A DNA stretch of 52,150 bases, taken from CAZQEC01 sp964591565. Lineage in GTDB: Bacteria > Patescibacteriota > UBA1384 > CAJBMM01. The notes beneath the pieces are model-generated. The model did not search any database. It was not told the origin of the DNA and saw nothing but the letters and a program-made list of their open reading frames with translations. Of this stretch, positions 34,257 to 42,436 are shown piece after piece. Positions within the stretch are counted from its first letter, which is position 1, and every line of letters begins with the position of its first letter. A program made the position numbers and the translations under genes. The DNA lies in contig CAZQEC010000001.1 in NCBI GenBank assembly GCA_964591565.1, forward strand, positions 1 through 52,150, in the 5' to 3' direction.

Positions 34257-35282
34257 ATGCGAGCTTGGGAATTAATGGCGCCGAAACGGTTGGAATTGGT
34301 TGAAGTACCAGAGCCAAAACTGGCCGACAACGAGGTGTTATTAAAAATCAAAAAAGTTGGTATTTGTGGTACCGATTTACACATTTATAACGGTGGCATG
34401 GCGGTTGCGACGCCACTGATTATGGGTCATGAATTCGTCGGGGAAGTATTTGAGTTTGGTGCAGGAGTGCATACATTCAAAATCGGCGACCACGCGGTCG
34501 CCGAGCACGTGATTGGTTGCGGCAAATGCGAAATGTGTTTGGCTGGGCGCAAAAACTTATGTGTTAAACCAACCATTATTGGACTACATCGCGCTGGTGC
34601 GTTAGCCGAATATTTAGCGGTGCCGGCGGATTTAGTTTATCCTTTACCAAAAGAGCTTTCTTGGGACGACGGTGTACTAGTCGAGCCACTCTCGATCGCC
34701 GTTTATGGCGTGCGTAAAGCCGGCTCAATTTTGGGCAAAAATGTGGTCGTGCTTGGTCAAGGACCGATTGGTTTATTTGTCGATCAGGTGGCTGGGGCGG
34801 CTGGGGCTAAAGTGTGGGGAGTAGATGTCATGGAAGCAAGATTACAGTTCGCCCTAGGGCACCAATTGGTTGATGGGGTAATAGATTCAAGCCACGACAC
34901 GCCCCTTGAAACTTATCAAAAACAGTCAGGCCAGTCAGGGGCCGATGTGGTGTTTGAGGCGGTTGGACAAGAAAACACCATGAAAATGGCGCTTGAAATG
35001 GTGCGACCGGGTGGTATGATTGTAGTCTTAGGCGTGTTTGAGCACGACGTGGCCGTTTCTATGATGACTATTGTGAAGCGCGAAATTACCATTATTGGAT
35101 CTTGGACCTGTTTGAATACCTTTGAGACGGCCATTCAACTGCTCAAAAGTGGCGCTATCAAAACTGCCGATCTTATTACGCACCGCTACCCTTTTGAGCG
35201 CGCCGACAAAGCGTTAATTGAAGCGGCCCAGTACAGTCAAAACCGGATAAAGACAGTTATAGAAGAAATGGATAATTTATAA
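34257..35282 (+). CDS. Zinc-dependent alcohol dehydrogenase, MDR family
   Basis: A 341-residue medium-chain dehydrogenase. Catalytic zinc ligands are Cys37 (GICGTDLH), His58 and Glu59 (GHEFVGE); the structural zinc site is Cys88, 91, 94 and 102 (CGKCEMCLAGRKNLC). The NAD(P)-binding Rossmann fold contains GQGPIGLF. The threonine/sorbitol dehydrogenase-like subgroup is most similar by motif, but the substrate cannot be assigned. SD AGGGGAG precedes the start. A hairpin terminator follows at 35303. Confidence 0.9.
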   Translation: MRAWELMAPKRLELVEVPEPKLADNEVLLKIKKVGICGTDLHIYNGGMAVATPLIMGHEFVGEVFEFGAGVHTFKIGDHAVAEHVIGCGKCEMCLAGRKNLCVKPTIIGLHRAGALAEYLAVPADLVYPLPKELSWDDGVLVEPLSIAVYGVRKAGSILGKNVVVLGQGPIGLFVDQVAGAAGAKVWGVDVMEARLQFALGHQLVDGVIDSSHDTPLETYQKQSGQSGADVVFEAVGQENTMKMALEMVRPGGMIVVLGVFEHDVAVSMMTIVKREITIIGSWTCLNTFETAIQLLKSGAIKTADLITHRYPFERADKALIEAAQYSQNRIKTVIEEMDNL

Positions 35283-35302
35283 TGCATAATGGATAATTAT
35301 GG

Positions 35303-35322
35303 TGTGCCTGCGGCACATTTTT
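35303..35322 (+). terminator. Terminator of the alcohol dehydrogenase gene
   Basis: TGTGCC-TGC-GGCACA followed by TTTTT. The same hairpin in reverse orientation ends the exonuclease gene at 32309-32330. The AT-rich stretch from here to about 35450 holds only degenerate ATTATCATTTATC-type repeats. Confidence 0.75.
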
Positions 35323-35453
35323 ATTATCAAATTATCGATTAATATTAACTTAACTCTTCTTGTACATTATAAATTATCAATTACATTATCATTTATCATT
35401 TATCCATTACCCATTTCTTTTTAATGCTTTGTGCTTCAAGGTATTGCATTGTT

Positions 35454-35482
35454 TTGTCTGATTAAGATACGATAAGTATTGT
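35454..35482 (+). promoter_or_regulatory. Promoter of the 47-residue small gene
   Basis: TTGTCT (35454-35459), a 17-nt spacer and TATTGT (35477-35482). The predicted start site is directly before the GAGGGG ribosome-binding site of the small ORF. Confidence 0.5.
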
Positions 35483-35499
35483 CAAAAAGTGAGGGGAAT

Positions 35500-35643
35500 A
35501 TGGAGGAGGGAACTGTGGAACAGAGACTTGATGTTGGGCTGGACACATCTAGCGCCGACGATAATTGGGAGTTGGACGTCGCCGCATGTCGCATTGACGG
35601 TCACGTTATGGCGGAGGGTGAAATGTGTGAGGCGTGCCAATAA
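35500..35643 (+). CDS. Small acidic Cys/His protein, 47 residues
   Basis: An ORF from ATG 35500 to TAA 35641-35643. The product begins MEEGTVEQRL and ends with a cluster of three cysteines and one histidine (ACRIDGH, then MCEACQ), which could bind a metal or form a disulfide. GAGGGG sits 4-5 nt before the ATG. The ORF has its own plausible promoter (35454) and a downstream terminator (35710), so it looks like an independent transcription unit. No family recognised; it may also be a sensor or regulator for the neighbouring Dsb genes, which is speculation. Confidence 0.5.
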   Translation: MEEGTVEQRLDVGLDTSSADDNWELDVAACRIDGHVMAEGEMCEACQ

Positions 35644-35709
35644 TAACAATTAACCAGAAACTAGTAACTAGAAACTGGAGACTAGAGATCGTAAACCAAA
35701 GATTAAGAG

Positions 35710-35729
35710 GCGGCGAGGAGCCGCTTTTT
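35710..35729 (+). terminator. Rho-independent terminator
   Basis: GCGGC-GAGGA-GCCGC followed by TTTTT. It ends the small-ORF transcript; the last two T also begin the next promoter's -35 box. Confidence 0.8.
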
Positions 35730-35756
35730 GGTTAAATCGAAAAAAAATGCTAAAAT
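35728..35756 (+). promoter_or_regulatory. Promoter of the dsbB-dsbA-like operon
   Basis: TTGGTT (35728-35733), a 17-nt spacer and TAAAAT (35751-35756), ten bases before the ATG at 35767. It follows immediately after the preceding terminator. Confidence 0.65.
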
Positions 35757-35766
35757 AACATCGAAT

Positions 35767-36186
35767 ATGAAAAATCGCGCGTTTATCTATATTGCTTGGA
35801 TTCAGTCCATTGTGGCTGTGGTGACGAGTTTGTATTACAGTGAAGTAGCGGGGCTGACTCCTTGCTTGCTGTGTTGGTATCAGCGCATCGTTATGTATCC
35901 GCTGGTTATCATTATGGCGGTCGGTTTGTGGCGACGAGACCAGCACCTGCCATATTATGTTTTGCCATTTGGCATTATCGGCGCTATTACTGCCTTATAC
36001 CATTACTTACTACAAGTGGGTGTGATTTCGGAAAGTTTGGCACCATGCGTGGCTGGCGTATCTTGCGCCACCAAAGAGGTGCAGTATTTCGGCTTTGTGA
36101 CCATTCCATTTTTGTCGCTGTTGGCTTTCGTTCTCATATCGGTTTGCATGATTATTATAATTAGAAAGGGTGATAAAAATGAATAA
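35767..36186 (+). CDS. DsbB-family quinone-linked thiol oxidoreductase
   Basis: A 139-residue four-helix membrane protein that reoxidises a DsbA-like partner. The first active-site pair is CLLC in TPCLLCWYQR between helices 1 and 2; the second pair lies in APCVAGVSC in the second external loop. Length and topology (helices about 6-26, 37-58, 64-85, 113-136) fit the short BdbC/DsbB form. The ATG at 35767 fits the promoter; the upstream TTG at 35728 is part of that promoter. It overlaps the next gene by eight bases. Confidence 0.9.
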   Translation: MKNRAFIYIAWIQSIVAVVTSLYYSEVAGLTPCLLCWYQRIVMYPLVIIMAVGLWRRDQHLPYYVLPFGIIGAITALYHYLLQVGVISESLAPCVAGVSCATKEVQYFGFVTIPFLSLLAFVLISVCMIIIIRKGDKNE

Positions 36187-36811
36187 GGAAGCCGGTGTGA
36201 TTGGTGGCATAGCGGTGGTGGCAATCGTGGCCGTGATCGCTTTATTTGCTACATCTAAAAATACGACAAATGTTTCTTCGGTGGATCAATCTAAATTAGT
36301 TTTAAGCGATAGCTACAAAACCGGGTCAGTGTCGCCAAAAGTAACTGTGGTTGAGTTTGGTGATTATCAATGTCCAGCTTGTCAGGCCGCTTATCCAATT
36401 CTTAAAACTATGCTGGCAAAGCACGCCGATATGCAACTAGTGTGGCGCGATTTTCCCTTGCCCAATCATAAAAACGCCATGTTGGCGGCGCGCGCGGTTA
36501 ACGCCGCTGGGCGGCAAGGGCAGTTTTGGCAGATGAATGGCAAACTATATGAAACCCAAACCGATTGGTCTGAAAGCGATAAGGCGCGCGATCTGTTTAT
36601 TGGTTACGCCCGTGATTTTGGTCTTAATTTGGATCAATTTAAGCTTGAGTTAGACATTGCCGACATTGCCGCTCGCATTGCACAAGATTTGGCGGGAGCA
36701 AATGAGTTAGGGGTCAATGCTACTCCGACGTTGTATTTTAACGGCGTTAAATACACCGGTTCTCTGACGGAAAGTGGCTTTGAGGCGGCTTACGCTGAAG
36801 CGGCGAAATAA
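36179..36811 (+). CDS. DsbA/BdbD-like exported thioredoxin-fold oxidoreductase
   Basis: A 210-residue membrane-anchored disulfide-forming protein. An N-terminal helix (about 5-24) anchors a thioredoxin fold with the active site CPAC in FGDYQCPACQ and a cis-proline in NATPTLYFNG. It belongs to the DsbA/DsbG/BdbD group that introduces disulfides into exported proteins. An SD (AGAAAGGG) precedes the ATG; translation is probably coupled to dsbB. The cysteine-rich repeat proteins at 30.4-32.1 kb are plausible clients. Confidence 0.9.
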   Translation: MNKEAGVIGGIAVVAIVAVIALFATSKNTTNVSSVDQSKLVLSDSYKTGSVSPKVTVVEFGDYQCPACQAAYPILKTMLAKHADMQLVWRDFPLPNHKNAMLAARAVNAAGRQGQFWQMNGKLYETQTDWSESDKARDLFIGYARDFGLNLDQFKLELDIADIAARIAQDLAGANELGVNATPTLYFNGVKYTGSLTESGFEAAYAEAAK

Positions 36812-36821
36812 TTATCGGTTA

Positions 36822-36850
36822 TTGATTTTCGTCTACTATTCGTCTATAAT
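36822..36850 (+). promoter_or_regulatory. Strong promoter upstream of fic and the swivel-domain array
   Basis: TTGATT (36822-36827), a 17-nt spacer and a perfect TATAAT (36845-36850). The spacer contains CGTCTACTATT and then CGTCTATAAT, a direct repeat that may be an operator. A 60-nt leader with an AAGCTTAG...GTAGCTTT hairpin precedes fic. Because only 21 nt separate fic from the next gene and no terminator is seen until 45.83 kb, it may drive the whole block. Confidence 0.75.
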
Positions 36851-36909
36851 ATGTCTATAAAGCTTAGAGGCCTAATGGCTCGTAGCTTTAATTTACTGAG
36901 ATAAATATT

Positions 36910-37950
36910 ATGTTTCAGCCAAAATACACTATCACCAACAAACTTTTAGCCAACATTAAACGGATTGGCACTTTAGTGTCTGAACTAAATAGTCGATTTT
37001 TTACTGGTATCGTTTTAGCTGAATTAGAACAACGAGCTACTAGTCTTTCTGCGTTTGCTTCAACTAGTATTGAAGGCAATCCCCTACCATTGACGGAAGT
37101 AAAACGACTGCTCAAAACACAACCTAAAACCATACGAGACAGCGAAAAAGAAGTGTTGAATTATAACGAAGTACTTAAATGGTTGAATAAAATGACTCGT
37201 CAGAAAAATGTGGTACTTGATTCTGAAATAGTACTAAAGACGCAAAAGCAGGTTGTTGATGGATTGATTAGTGAAGCCAGAATGGGTCAATGGCGCAAAG
37301 AGCCAGTATTTGTACATGATCCACGTACTAAAACTCCGATCTACCTTCCCCCCGATCACCATGACGTAGCGAAACTTATATCCGAACTCATCAATTACGT
37401 TGTTTTGACCAAACATTCGGCAGATCCGCTCATTGTGGCTGGTGTGTTTCATCGACAATTTGTGATCATTCATCCTTTCGTAGACGGGAACGGGCGCACT
37501 GCGCGCCTATTAACTAAACTACTGCTGGCTCGGATGGGGTTAAATACATTCAACTTGTTTAGCTTTGAAAACTATTATAACCGCAACGTTAGCGCTTACT
37601 TTGAACATGTTGGCGTGAAAGGGAATTATTACGAGGTGATTTCAGCCATTGATTTTACAACTTGGTTAGAGTATTTCACGGACGGTATTATTGATGAATT
37701 GTTGCGAGTTAGTAGTGAAATATCGCAAATGACCATTTCTCCTCAAACCACGCTCAAGCCATTTCACAAGAAGATCATTGAATACATTAAAGAGCACGGT
37801 TTTATTACCGACGCTCAATACGCCAATTTGACTGAGCGAGCGCGGGCTACCAGACATAAAGATTTGCAAAAGTTGATTAAGCTTGGTTTACTTGAACAAT
37901 ATGGTAAGGGCAAAAGCACCTATTACAAGTTAAAAGAACCGACTTCATAA
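36910..37950 (+). CDS. Fic-family AMP-transferase-like protein with C-terminal winged helix
   Basis: A 346-residue class II Fic protein. The autoinhibitory motif S-x-x-x-E-G is at Ser51-Gly56 (STSIEG), placing the inhibitory Glu55 in the N-terminal helix. The catalytic motif HPFVDGNGRTAR starts at His188 and is complete, so the enzyme should transfer AMP from ATP to a target hydroxyl. After about residue 290 a winged helix (FITDAQYANL, then RATRHKDLQKLIKLGLL) may bind DNA, as in regulators of this type. The 21-nt spacing suggests co-transcription with the ATP-grasp gene. Confidence 0.9.
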   Translation: MFQPKYTITNKLLANIKRIGTLVSELNSRFFTGIVLAELEQRATSLSAFASTSIEGNPLPLTEVKRLLKTQPKTIRDSEKEVLNYNEVLKWLNKMTRQKNVVLDSEIVLKTQKQVVDGLISEARMGQWRKEPVFVHDPRTKTPIYLPPDHHDVAKLISELINYVVLTKHSADPLIVAGVFHRQFVIIHPFVDGNGRTARLLTKLLLARMGLNTFNLFSFENYYNRNVSAYFEHVGVKGNYYEVISAIDFTTWLEYFTDGIIDELLRVSSEISQMTISPQTTLKPFHKKIIEYIKEHGFITDAQYANLTERARATRHKDLQKLIKLGLLEQYGKGKSTYYKLKEPTS

Positions 37951-37971
37951 TGAGAAAAAACTGGTGAATAT

Positions 37972-38922
37972 ATGGACATAGTAAAAAATTTTTCACAAAT
38001 AGATAAAGCAGATGTCGCGGTGGCCGGGGGCAAAGGGGCTTCGCTCGGTGAAATGACTAAAGCAGGCATTGTCGTGCCACCGGGGTTTGTGGTGCTGGCG
38101 AGCGCCTTTGAGCAGTTTTTGGCTCAGTCGGGCATTGATGTTGAGATCGAAGCGGCTCTACATAAAGTCAATCATCAAGATATAAACTCGGTTGAAAAAG
38201 TATCCGCCGAAATTCGCGCGCTAATATCCACCGCCGATTTTCCGGAAGATATTGCAAAAGAAGTTCAGCATCACTACAAAAATCTGGGTGCCCATTTTGT
38301 GGCGGTGCGATCCTCGGCCACGGCCGAAGATTCATCAACCGCCAGTTGGGCGGGCGAGTTGGAAAGTTATCTCAACACCACCGAAGATAATCTACTCGAA
38401 ACCATCAAAAAGTGCTGGTCTTCCCTCTTTACCCCGCGCGCCATTTTTTATCGCATCGAAAAAGAGTTGCACAATACCAAAGTGTCAGTAGCGGTAGTGG
38501 TGCAAAAAATGATTCAATCTGAAGTCTCCGGTATATGTTTTACGGTGCACCCAGTGACTGAAGACTCGGATCAAATGGTGATAGAGGCGGGATACGGGCT
38601 AGGTGAAGCGATTGTTGGAGGCATGATTACCCCAGATACTTATGTGATTCACAAAACCAAACGTGAAATTATGGAATGTTACATATCACAACAGGAGATG
38701 ATGATTACCAAACGAGACGGTGTGACTGAAGAAGTGCCTGTAGAAAAATCTGAGCAGGAAAAACAAAAACTTTCCAATCAATATATTTTAGAATTAGCCG
38801 ACCTGTGCCTCAAAATCGAATCCCATTACGGCTTCCCCTGCGATATTGAATGGGCACTAGAGGGCGGTGAGCTGTATATCACCCAGTCGCGCCCAATTAC
38901 TACGCTAACTGAAGAAAAATAA
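37972..38922 (+). CDS. Stand-alone PEP-synthase/PPDK ATP-grasp domain
   Basis: A 316-residue protein equal to only the nucleotide-binding N-terminal part of PEP synthase (about 780-800 residues in full). The conserved residues are present: GGKGASLGEM (19-28, with Lys21), VRSSATAEDS (112-121, with Arg113), then a GYGLGEAIVGG loop, DIEWA and the ending ITQSRPITTL, where the ATP-grasp domain normally ends. The swivel domain and PEP-binding TIM barrel are absent; the next gene starts at the following base. It is probably the shared ATP-using subunit for the swivel-domain proteins downstream. Confidence 0.92.
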   Translation: MDIVKNFSQIDKADVAVAGGKGASLGEMTKAGIVVPPGFVVLASAFEQFLAQSGIDVEIEAALHKVNHQDINSVEKVSAEIRALISTADFPEDIAKEVQHHYKNLGAHFVAVRSSATAEDSSTASWAGELESYLNTTEDNLLETIKKCWSSLFTPRAIFYRIEKELHNTKVSVAVVVQKMIQSEVSGICFTVHPVTEDSDQMVIEAGYGLGEAIVGGMITPDTYVIHKTKREIMECYISQQEMMITKRDGVTEEVPVEKSEQEKQKLSNQYILELADLCLKIESHYGFPCDIEWALEGGELYITQSRPITTLTEEK

Positions 38923-39981
38923 ATGAATAAAGACTTTTTTAACGACTCAGATTGGTACCAAATTTGGGGTGGTGACTGGTCACTCTTGACCTGCTCGTAT
39001 TGGGGACATGAATATACACAAAGCATGTGGGTAGGGCGACTGACGTTCCTTGATAAGGCAATATTGATAGTCGAAAACGGCAAAAGTGTATGTTTTACTC
39101 CCACAGCATCCCGTAACCGTTTTGGGCAATATTTGGCTGACCGAGTGGTGCATGATTCACGTCTGGCAAAACTATGGCCAGAACTATTACACATAGAAGT
39201 AGATCGCATTCGCGGGTTTATTAAAAAATATCAAGGTAAAGATATTGATCACAAAACGTTCAAATCATTTATGGACATTCAGTACGACTACTACATTCCT
39301 CATATTAACATCAAATACACCGTCGACTATTTAAACCCAGAACTTTTAGAGAAATATCTACCAGCATTTGAGGAAGCACGCGTCTATGCAGAGCCAGTGT
39401 TTAAAGAGACAGAAGAGTTTACGCGAGAACTTGCTCAAATTGTCGGTACTAAAACTGGCTATTCGCCTGATCTGATACTAAATACGTTAATGCAAGAATT
39501 CGAGCAGTGGTTTAAAGATGGCACGCTACCCACGAAAGAAGTATTACAGGAACGCTCAAAAGAAAGTGTATTGATGTTTGATCACGATGGATTTGAACTA
39601 AAAGTCGGTAACGAAGCAACAGCACTAGAACAACGAGTAATAGGTAACAGTAAAGAAGAGACACTCAAAGGCATGTCTGCGTATCCAGGAAAAGCCCGTG
39701 GGACGGTACGGGTGATTGCCGATCCACACAAAGCAGATCATTTTCAAGATGGCGATATTCTCGTCGCAACCATGACCCGACCAGAATATCTACAACTAAT
39801 GAAAAAAGCCGCTGCCTTTGTCACTGATTCTGGTGGCATCTTATCTCACGCTGCTATTGTTGCTCGAGAGTTGAAGAAGCCCTGTATTATCGGTACCAAA
39901 ATTGCCACAAAAGTGTTAAAGGATGGGGATATGGTGGAAGTAGATGCAAATAAAGGGATAGTCAAGATAATCAATAGATGA
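38923..39981 (+). CDS. Swivel-domain protein 1 (short type)
   Basis: A 352-residue protein. The C-terminal about 100 residues form the PEP-utiliser mobile (phosphohistidine swivel) domain: GDILVATMTRPEY, then GGILSHAAIVAREL with the phospho-acceptor His309, and CIIGTKIATKVLKDGD. The N-terminal about 240 residues are helical with many aromatics and match no family I know. It directly abuts the ATP-grasp gene, as if a single enzyme had been split. A Ser (SHAA) replaces the Cys/Thr before the histidine, a normal PPDK-type variant. It is shorter than most paralogues and lacks their W-(I/L/V) motif. Confidence 0.9.
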   Translation: MNKDFFNDSDWYQIWGGDWSLLTCSYWGHEYTQSMWVGRLTFLDKAILIVENGKSVCFTPTASRNRFGQYLADRVVHDSRLAKLWPELLHIEVDRIRGFIKKYQGKDIDHKTFKSFMDIQYDYYIPHINIKYTVDYLNPELLEKYLPAFEEARVYAEPVFKETEEFTRELAQIVGTKTGYSPDLILNTLMQEFEQWFKDGTLPTKEVLQERSKESVLMFDHDGFELKVGNEATALEQRVIGNSKEETLKGMSAYPGKARGTVRVIADPHKADHFQDGDILVATMTRPEYLQLMKKAAAFVTDSGGILSHAAIVARELKKPCIIGTKIATKVLKDGDMVEVDANKGIVKIINR

Positions 39982-41054
39982 GGAACATTATGGCAGAACA
40001 GGCGTTTAATTCTGAATCTGTAACAGATATAGAGAACGAAAAACTGTGGCACAGATTCGTGAATACCATTGATCTGGCAAAAGAGCCTGGTGCTGAACAG
40101 ATCCAAATTGAGGCCGAACCAAAAGAAATGCTATCACTGAGAATAAATGGACAAGATCCCTTGCTGGTCTGCATTCCGCATAGTGGACAACTTGTACCTG
40201 AGGCAGTGGGCAGGCAGGTGAATTGGCGACATCCACATAAACAAAATTTGTCTGAAGGGGCAGTTGGTGTGGCCGATTTATACACAGATCAGATTTATGA
40301 TATTGGTGAATTGCCTTGTGCCGAAATATCGACAAAAGTCTCGCGGATGCTTTTAGATGTGGGCCGTCCACCAAAGACTGATAAGGAAATGAAAGAAGCA
40401 AAAATAAAGAATCCCAATATGCGAATAGGTATGGGTGGTGGGTCACCATTTTGGAGTGTATTGCTGGATAAGTCCCCCAACTTTTCCACTCCATTAACTG
40501 AAGCTGAGCAACACAAACTGATCGATGACTATCATAACCCATATCACGAACTCATCAATGCTCAACTAGGTCGAATGGTTGAGCAAAATGGCTTTGCTTT
40601 ACTTTTTGATGGCCACTCAATGCCGGGAGTGGTTGAACCAGATCATGCAGCTGCGCCTGACTATCAGGAAGGTCAACGAATAATTAGGAAACCGTTCTGC
40701 ATTTTAAATAACGATAATAAGTCAGCGCCACCTGAGGTTACCTACGCTTTTCAAAAAACGTTAGGGGGTTTATTACAAAGTGAGCCGTATGATAAATTGG
40801 GTTACGGTGCAGACGATATTACCGTCGGATTTCCATTTACCGGTCGGAGCCATTCTATTTCAAGCCATACTAGCGTCGAGGGAAATGTTTGGGGATTTGG
40901 TTTGGAGATCGCTAAATATGTCTATATGAAAGATGAAACTACACTCGAACCTGATAATCAACGAATCCAGATGCTCAACTTATTAGTCCATGAATGTTTG
41001 ACAAAAACACTTGATCAGGCAAAACAGTACTTTACAAACAAGGCAACTGTATGA
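39978..41054 (+). CDS. N-formylglutamate amidohydrolase-like protein
   Basis: A 358-residue protein (354 if it starts at the ATG at 39990, which has the better SD GAGGA). Motifs of the FGase/HutG family: CIPHSG near residue 60, ADLYTDQIY, SRMLLDVGRPP in place of the usual SRxxxDxNR, and FDGHSMPG with His213. FGases cleave N-formyl or related N-acyl groups from glutamate-like substrates and bind zinc. No histidine-utilisation genes are nearby. Overlaps of four bases on both sides place it inside the swivel array, suggesting that it makes or removes a substrate of the same pathway. Confidence 0.8.
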   Translation: MRNIMAEQAFNSESVTDIENEKLWHRFVNTIDLAKEPGAEQIQIEAEPKEMLSLRINGQDPLLVCIPHSGQLVPEAVGRQVNWRHPHKQNLSEGAVGVADLYTDQIYDIGELPCAEISTKVSRMLLDVGRPPKTDKEMKEAKIKNPNMRIGMGGGSPFWSVLLDKSPNFSTPLTEAEQHKLIDDYHNPYHELINAQLGRMVEQNGFALLFDGHSMPGVVEPDHAAAPDYQEGQRIIRKPFCILNNDNKSAPPEVTYAFQKTLGGLLQSEPYDKLGYGADDITVGFPFTGRSHSISSHTSVEGNVWGFGLEIAKYVYMKDETTLEPDNQRIQMLNLLVHECLTKTLDQAKQYFTNKATV

Positions 41055-42436
41055 ATCATCATTCAAATTGGAAACGATTGTGGGCGCGTAAATTTGCGCC
41101 ATATATAAGTAGTATTTTTATACAAGCGTTTCTTGATAATCCGAAATATTCGAAATGTCCAAACAAATTGTTCGTTCCAGAAGGTGGGCTTCAAGCAATT
41201 TATTTCGCTGAAGATGAATTTAAGTTACTCATTGATAAATATACTCAGTTTTTGCTCACGCAAGATATGCTGGCGTATGGGAGGTGGTATGAGCTACAAT
41301 TTAGCGAATTTTTAGAGTGGGCGCAACGGGAAAATAGTCGCGGGTTTCATAATCGTAGTAACCAAGAATTAATTGAGTTTTTGCGTTTATTAACCAAAAA
41401 AATGATCGAATTATCAGAACTGCAATTTTTAGCATTTGTAGTTATTGAAGGACCCCAAACCACTGTAGAACGGGCATTTAAAGACAATCCAAAACAGCAC
41501 GATATACTGCAATGGATCAGCGAGCCGTATCGCAAAACTGAGATTGTTCAGGCAAAGTTAGATTTATTAAGGCAGGTGGCGGATAGAGGCGGAGATGGTA
41601 TAGATATAGCAGCGTATCTAAAACAATATTCATGGATTCCAGTTTATGATTTTATTGATCATTCGTGGTCAACAGCCGAAATAAGACATCAAATTGAGTC
41701 AATACACGACGCCAATCAAGAGCTAGATGATTTCGAATCTCATCGCGCTGAAAATCTAAAAAATTATGTAAATTATTATAGGACGGTTGATGATTTAGAG
41801 CTCCGTTCGCTTATCAACATTGTGCATAATTTTGCTTACCTAAAAGAAATGCGGGACGATTACCGTCGCCACGCATACTTTTTGCTTCAACCGTTTTGGC
41901 AAACAGTTGGTGAGCGAGTTAAGATGACGCTTGAGGAGACTAATTATTTATTAGCGAATGAAGTTGAGAAATGTTTAAAAGCATCATCTCCTTTGTTCAA
42001 TGACCAAGTAAAACAGAGAATGAAACATTACTCGCTCACTATGATTGATGGTCAGGTTAAAATAATAGCAAGCGATGTCTCAAGCCAATATTTTGATACG
42101 CCCAACCATGAAGGGCTATTAAGCGGCAAAGTGGCGTTTGCCGGCAAGGTGCACGGCAGGGTACGGATTATTTATCATCGTGGGGAGTTTGGGAAATTTG
42201 AGGCGGGTGATATTTTAGTCACCACCATGACCCATCCAGAATTTTTGCCGATTATGAAGCAAGCTAAAGCGATTGTCACAGACGAAGGTGGTATTACCTG
42301 CCATGCCGCTATTATTTCACGAGAAATGAAGAAGCCGTGTATTATTGGCACCAAAATCGCTACCCAAGTGTTGAAAGATGGGGATATGGTTGTAGTAGAT
42401 GCGAATACTGGGATTGTGAGGAAATTAGATGATTGA
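41051..42436 (+). CDS. Swivel-domain protein 2 (long type)
   Basis: A 461-residue protein. The C-terminal swivel domain has GDILVTTMTHPEF, GGITCHAAIISRE with His418, and CIIGTKIATQVLKDGD. The N-terminal about 350 residues are helical and contain YSWIPVYDF, the W-(I/L/V) motif shared by the long paralogues, then a charged helix and a long helical segment ending before the swivel. There is no ATP-grasp and no TIM barrel. It starts inside the FGase stop (ATGA) and overlaps the next gene by eight bases. Confidence 0.9.
   Translation: MNHHSNWKRLWARKFAPYISSIFIQAFLDNPKYSKCPNKLFVPEGGLQAIYFAEDEFKLLIDKYTQFLLTQDMLAYGRWYELQFSEFLEWAQRENSRGFHNRSNQELIEFLRLLTKKMIELSELQFLAFVVIEGPQTTVERAFKDNPKQHDILQWISEPYRKTEIVQAKLDLLRQVADRGGDGIDIAAYLKQYSWIPVYDFIDHSWSTAEIRHQIESIHDANQELDDFESHRAENLKNYVNYYRTVDDLELRSLINIVHNFAYLKEMRDDYRRHAYFLLQPFWQTVGERVKMTLEETNYLLANEVEKCLKASSPLFNDQVKQRMKHYSLTMIDGQVKIIASDVSSQYFDTPNHEGLLSGKVAFAGKVHGRVRIIYHRGEFGKFEAGDILVTTMTHPEFLPIMKQAKAIVTDEGGITCHAAIISREMKKPCIIGTKIATQVLKDGDMVVVDANTGIVRKLDD

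Noticed and set aside
37972..39981. A frameshifted or split ordinary PEP synthase
   Set aside because: The ATP-grasp gene ends at the natural domain border, the next gene has its own start and an extra helical region of about 240 residues, and no TIM barrel follows in any frame of the neighbouring genes.
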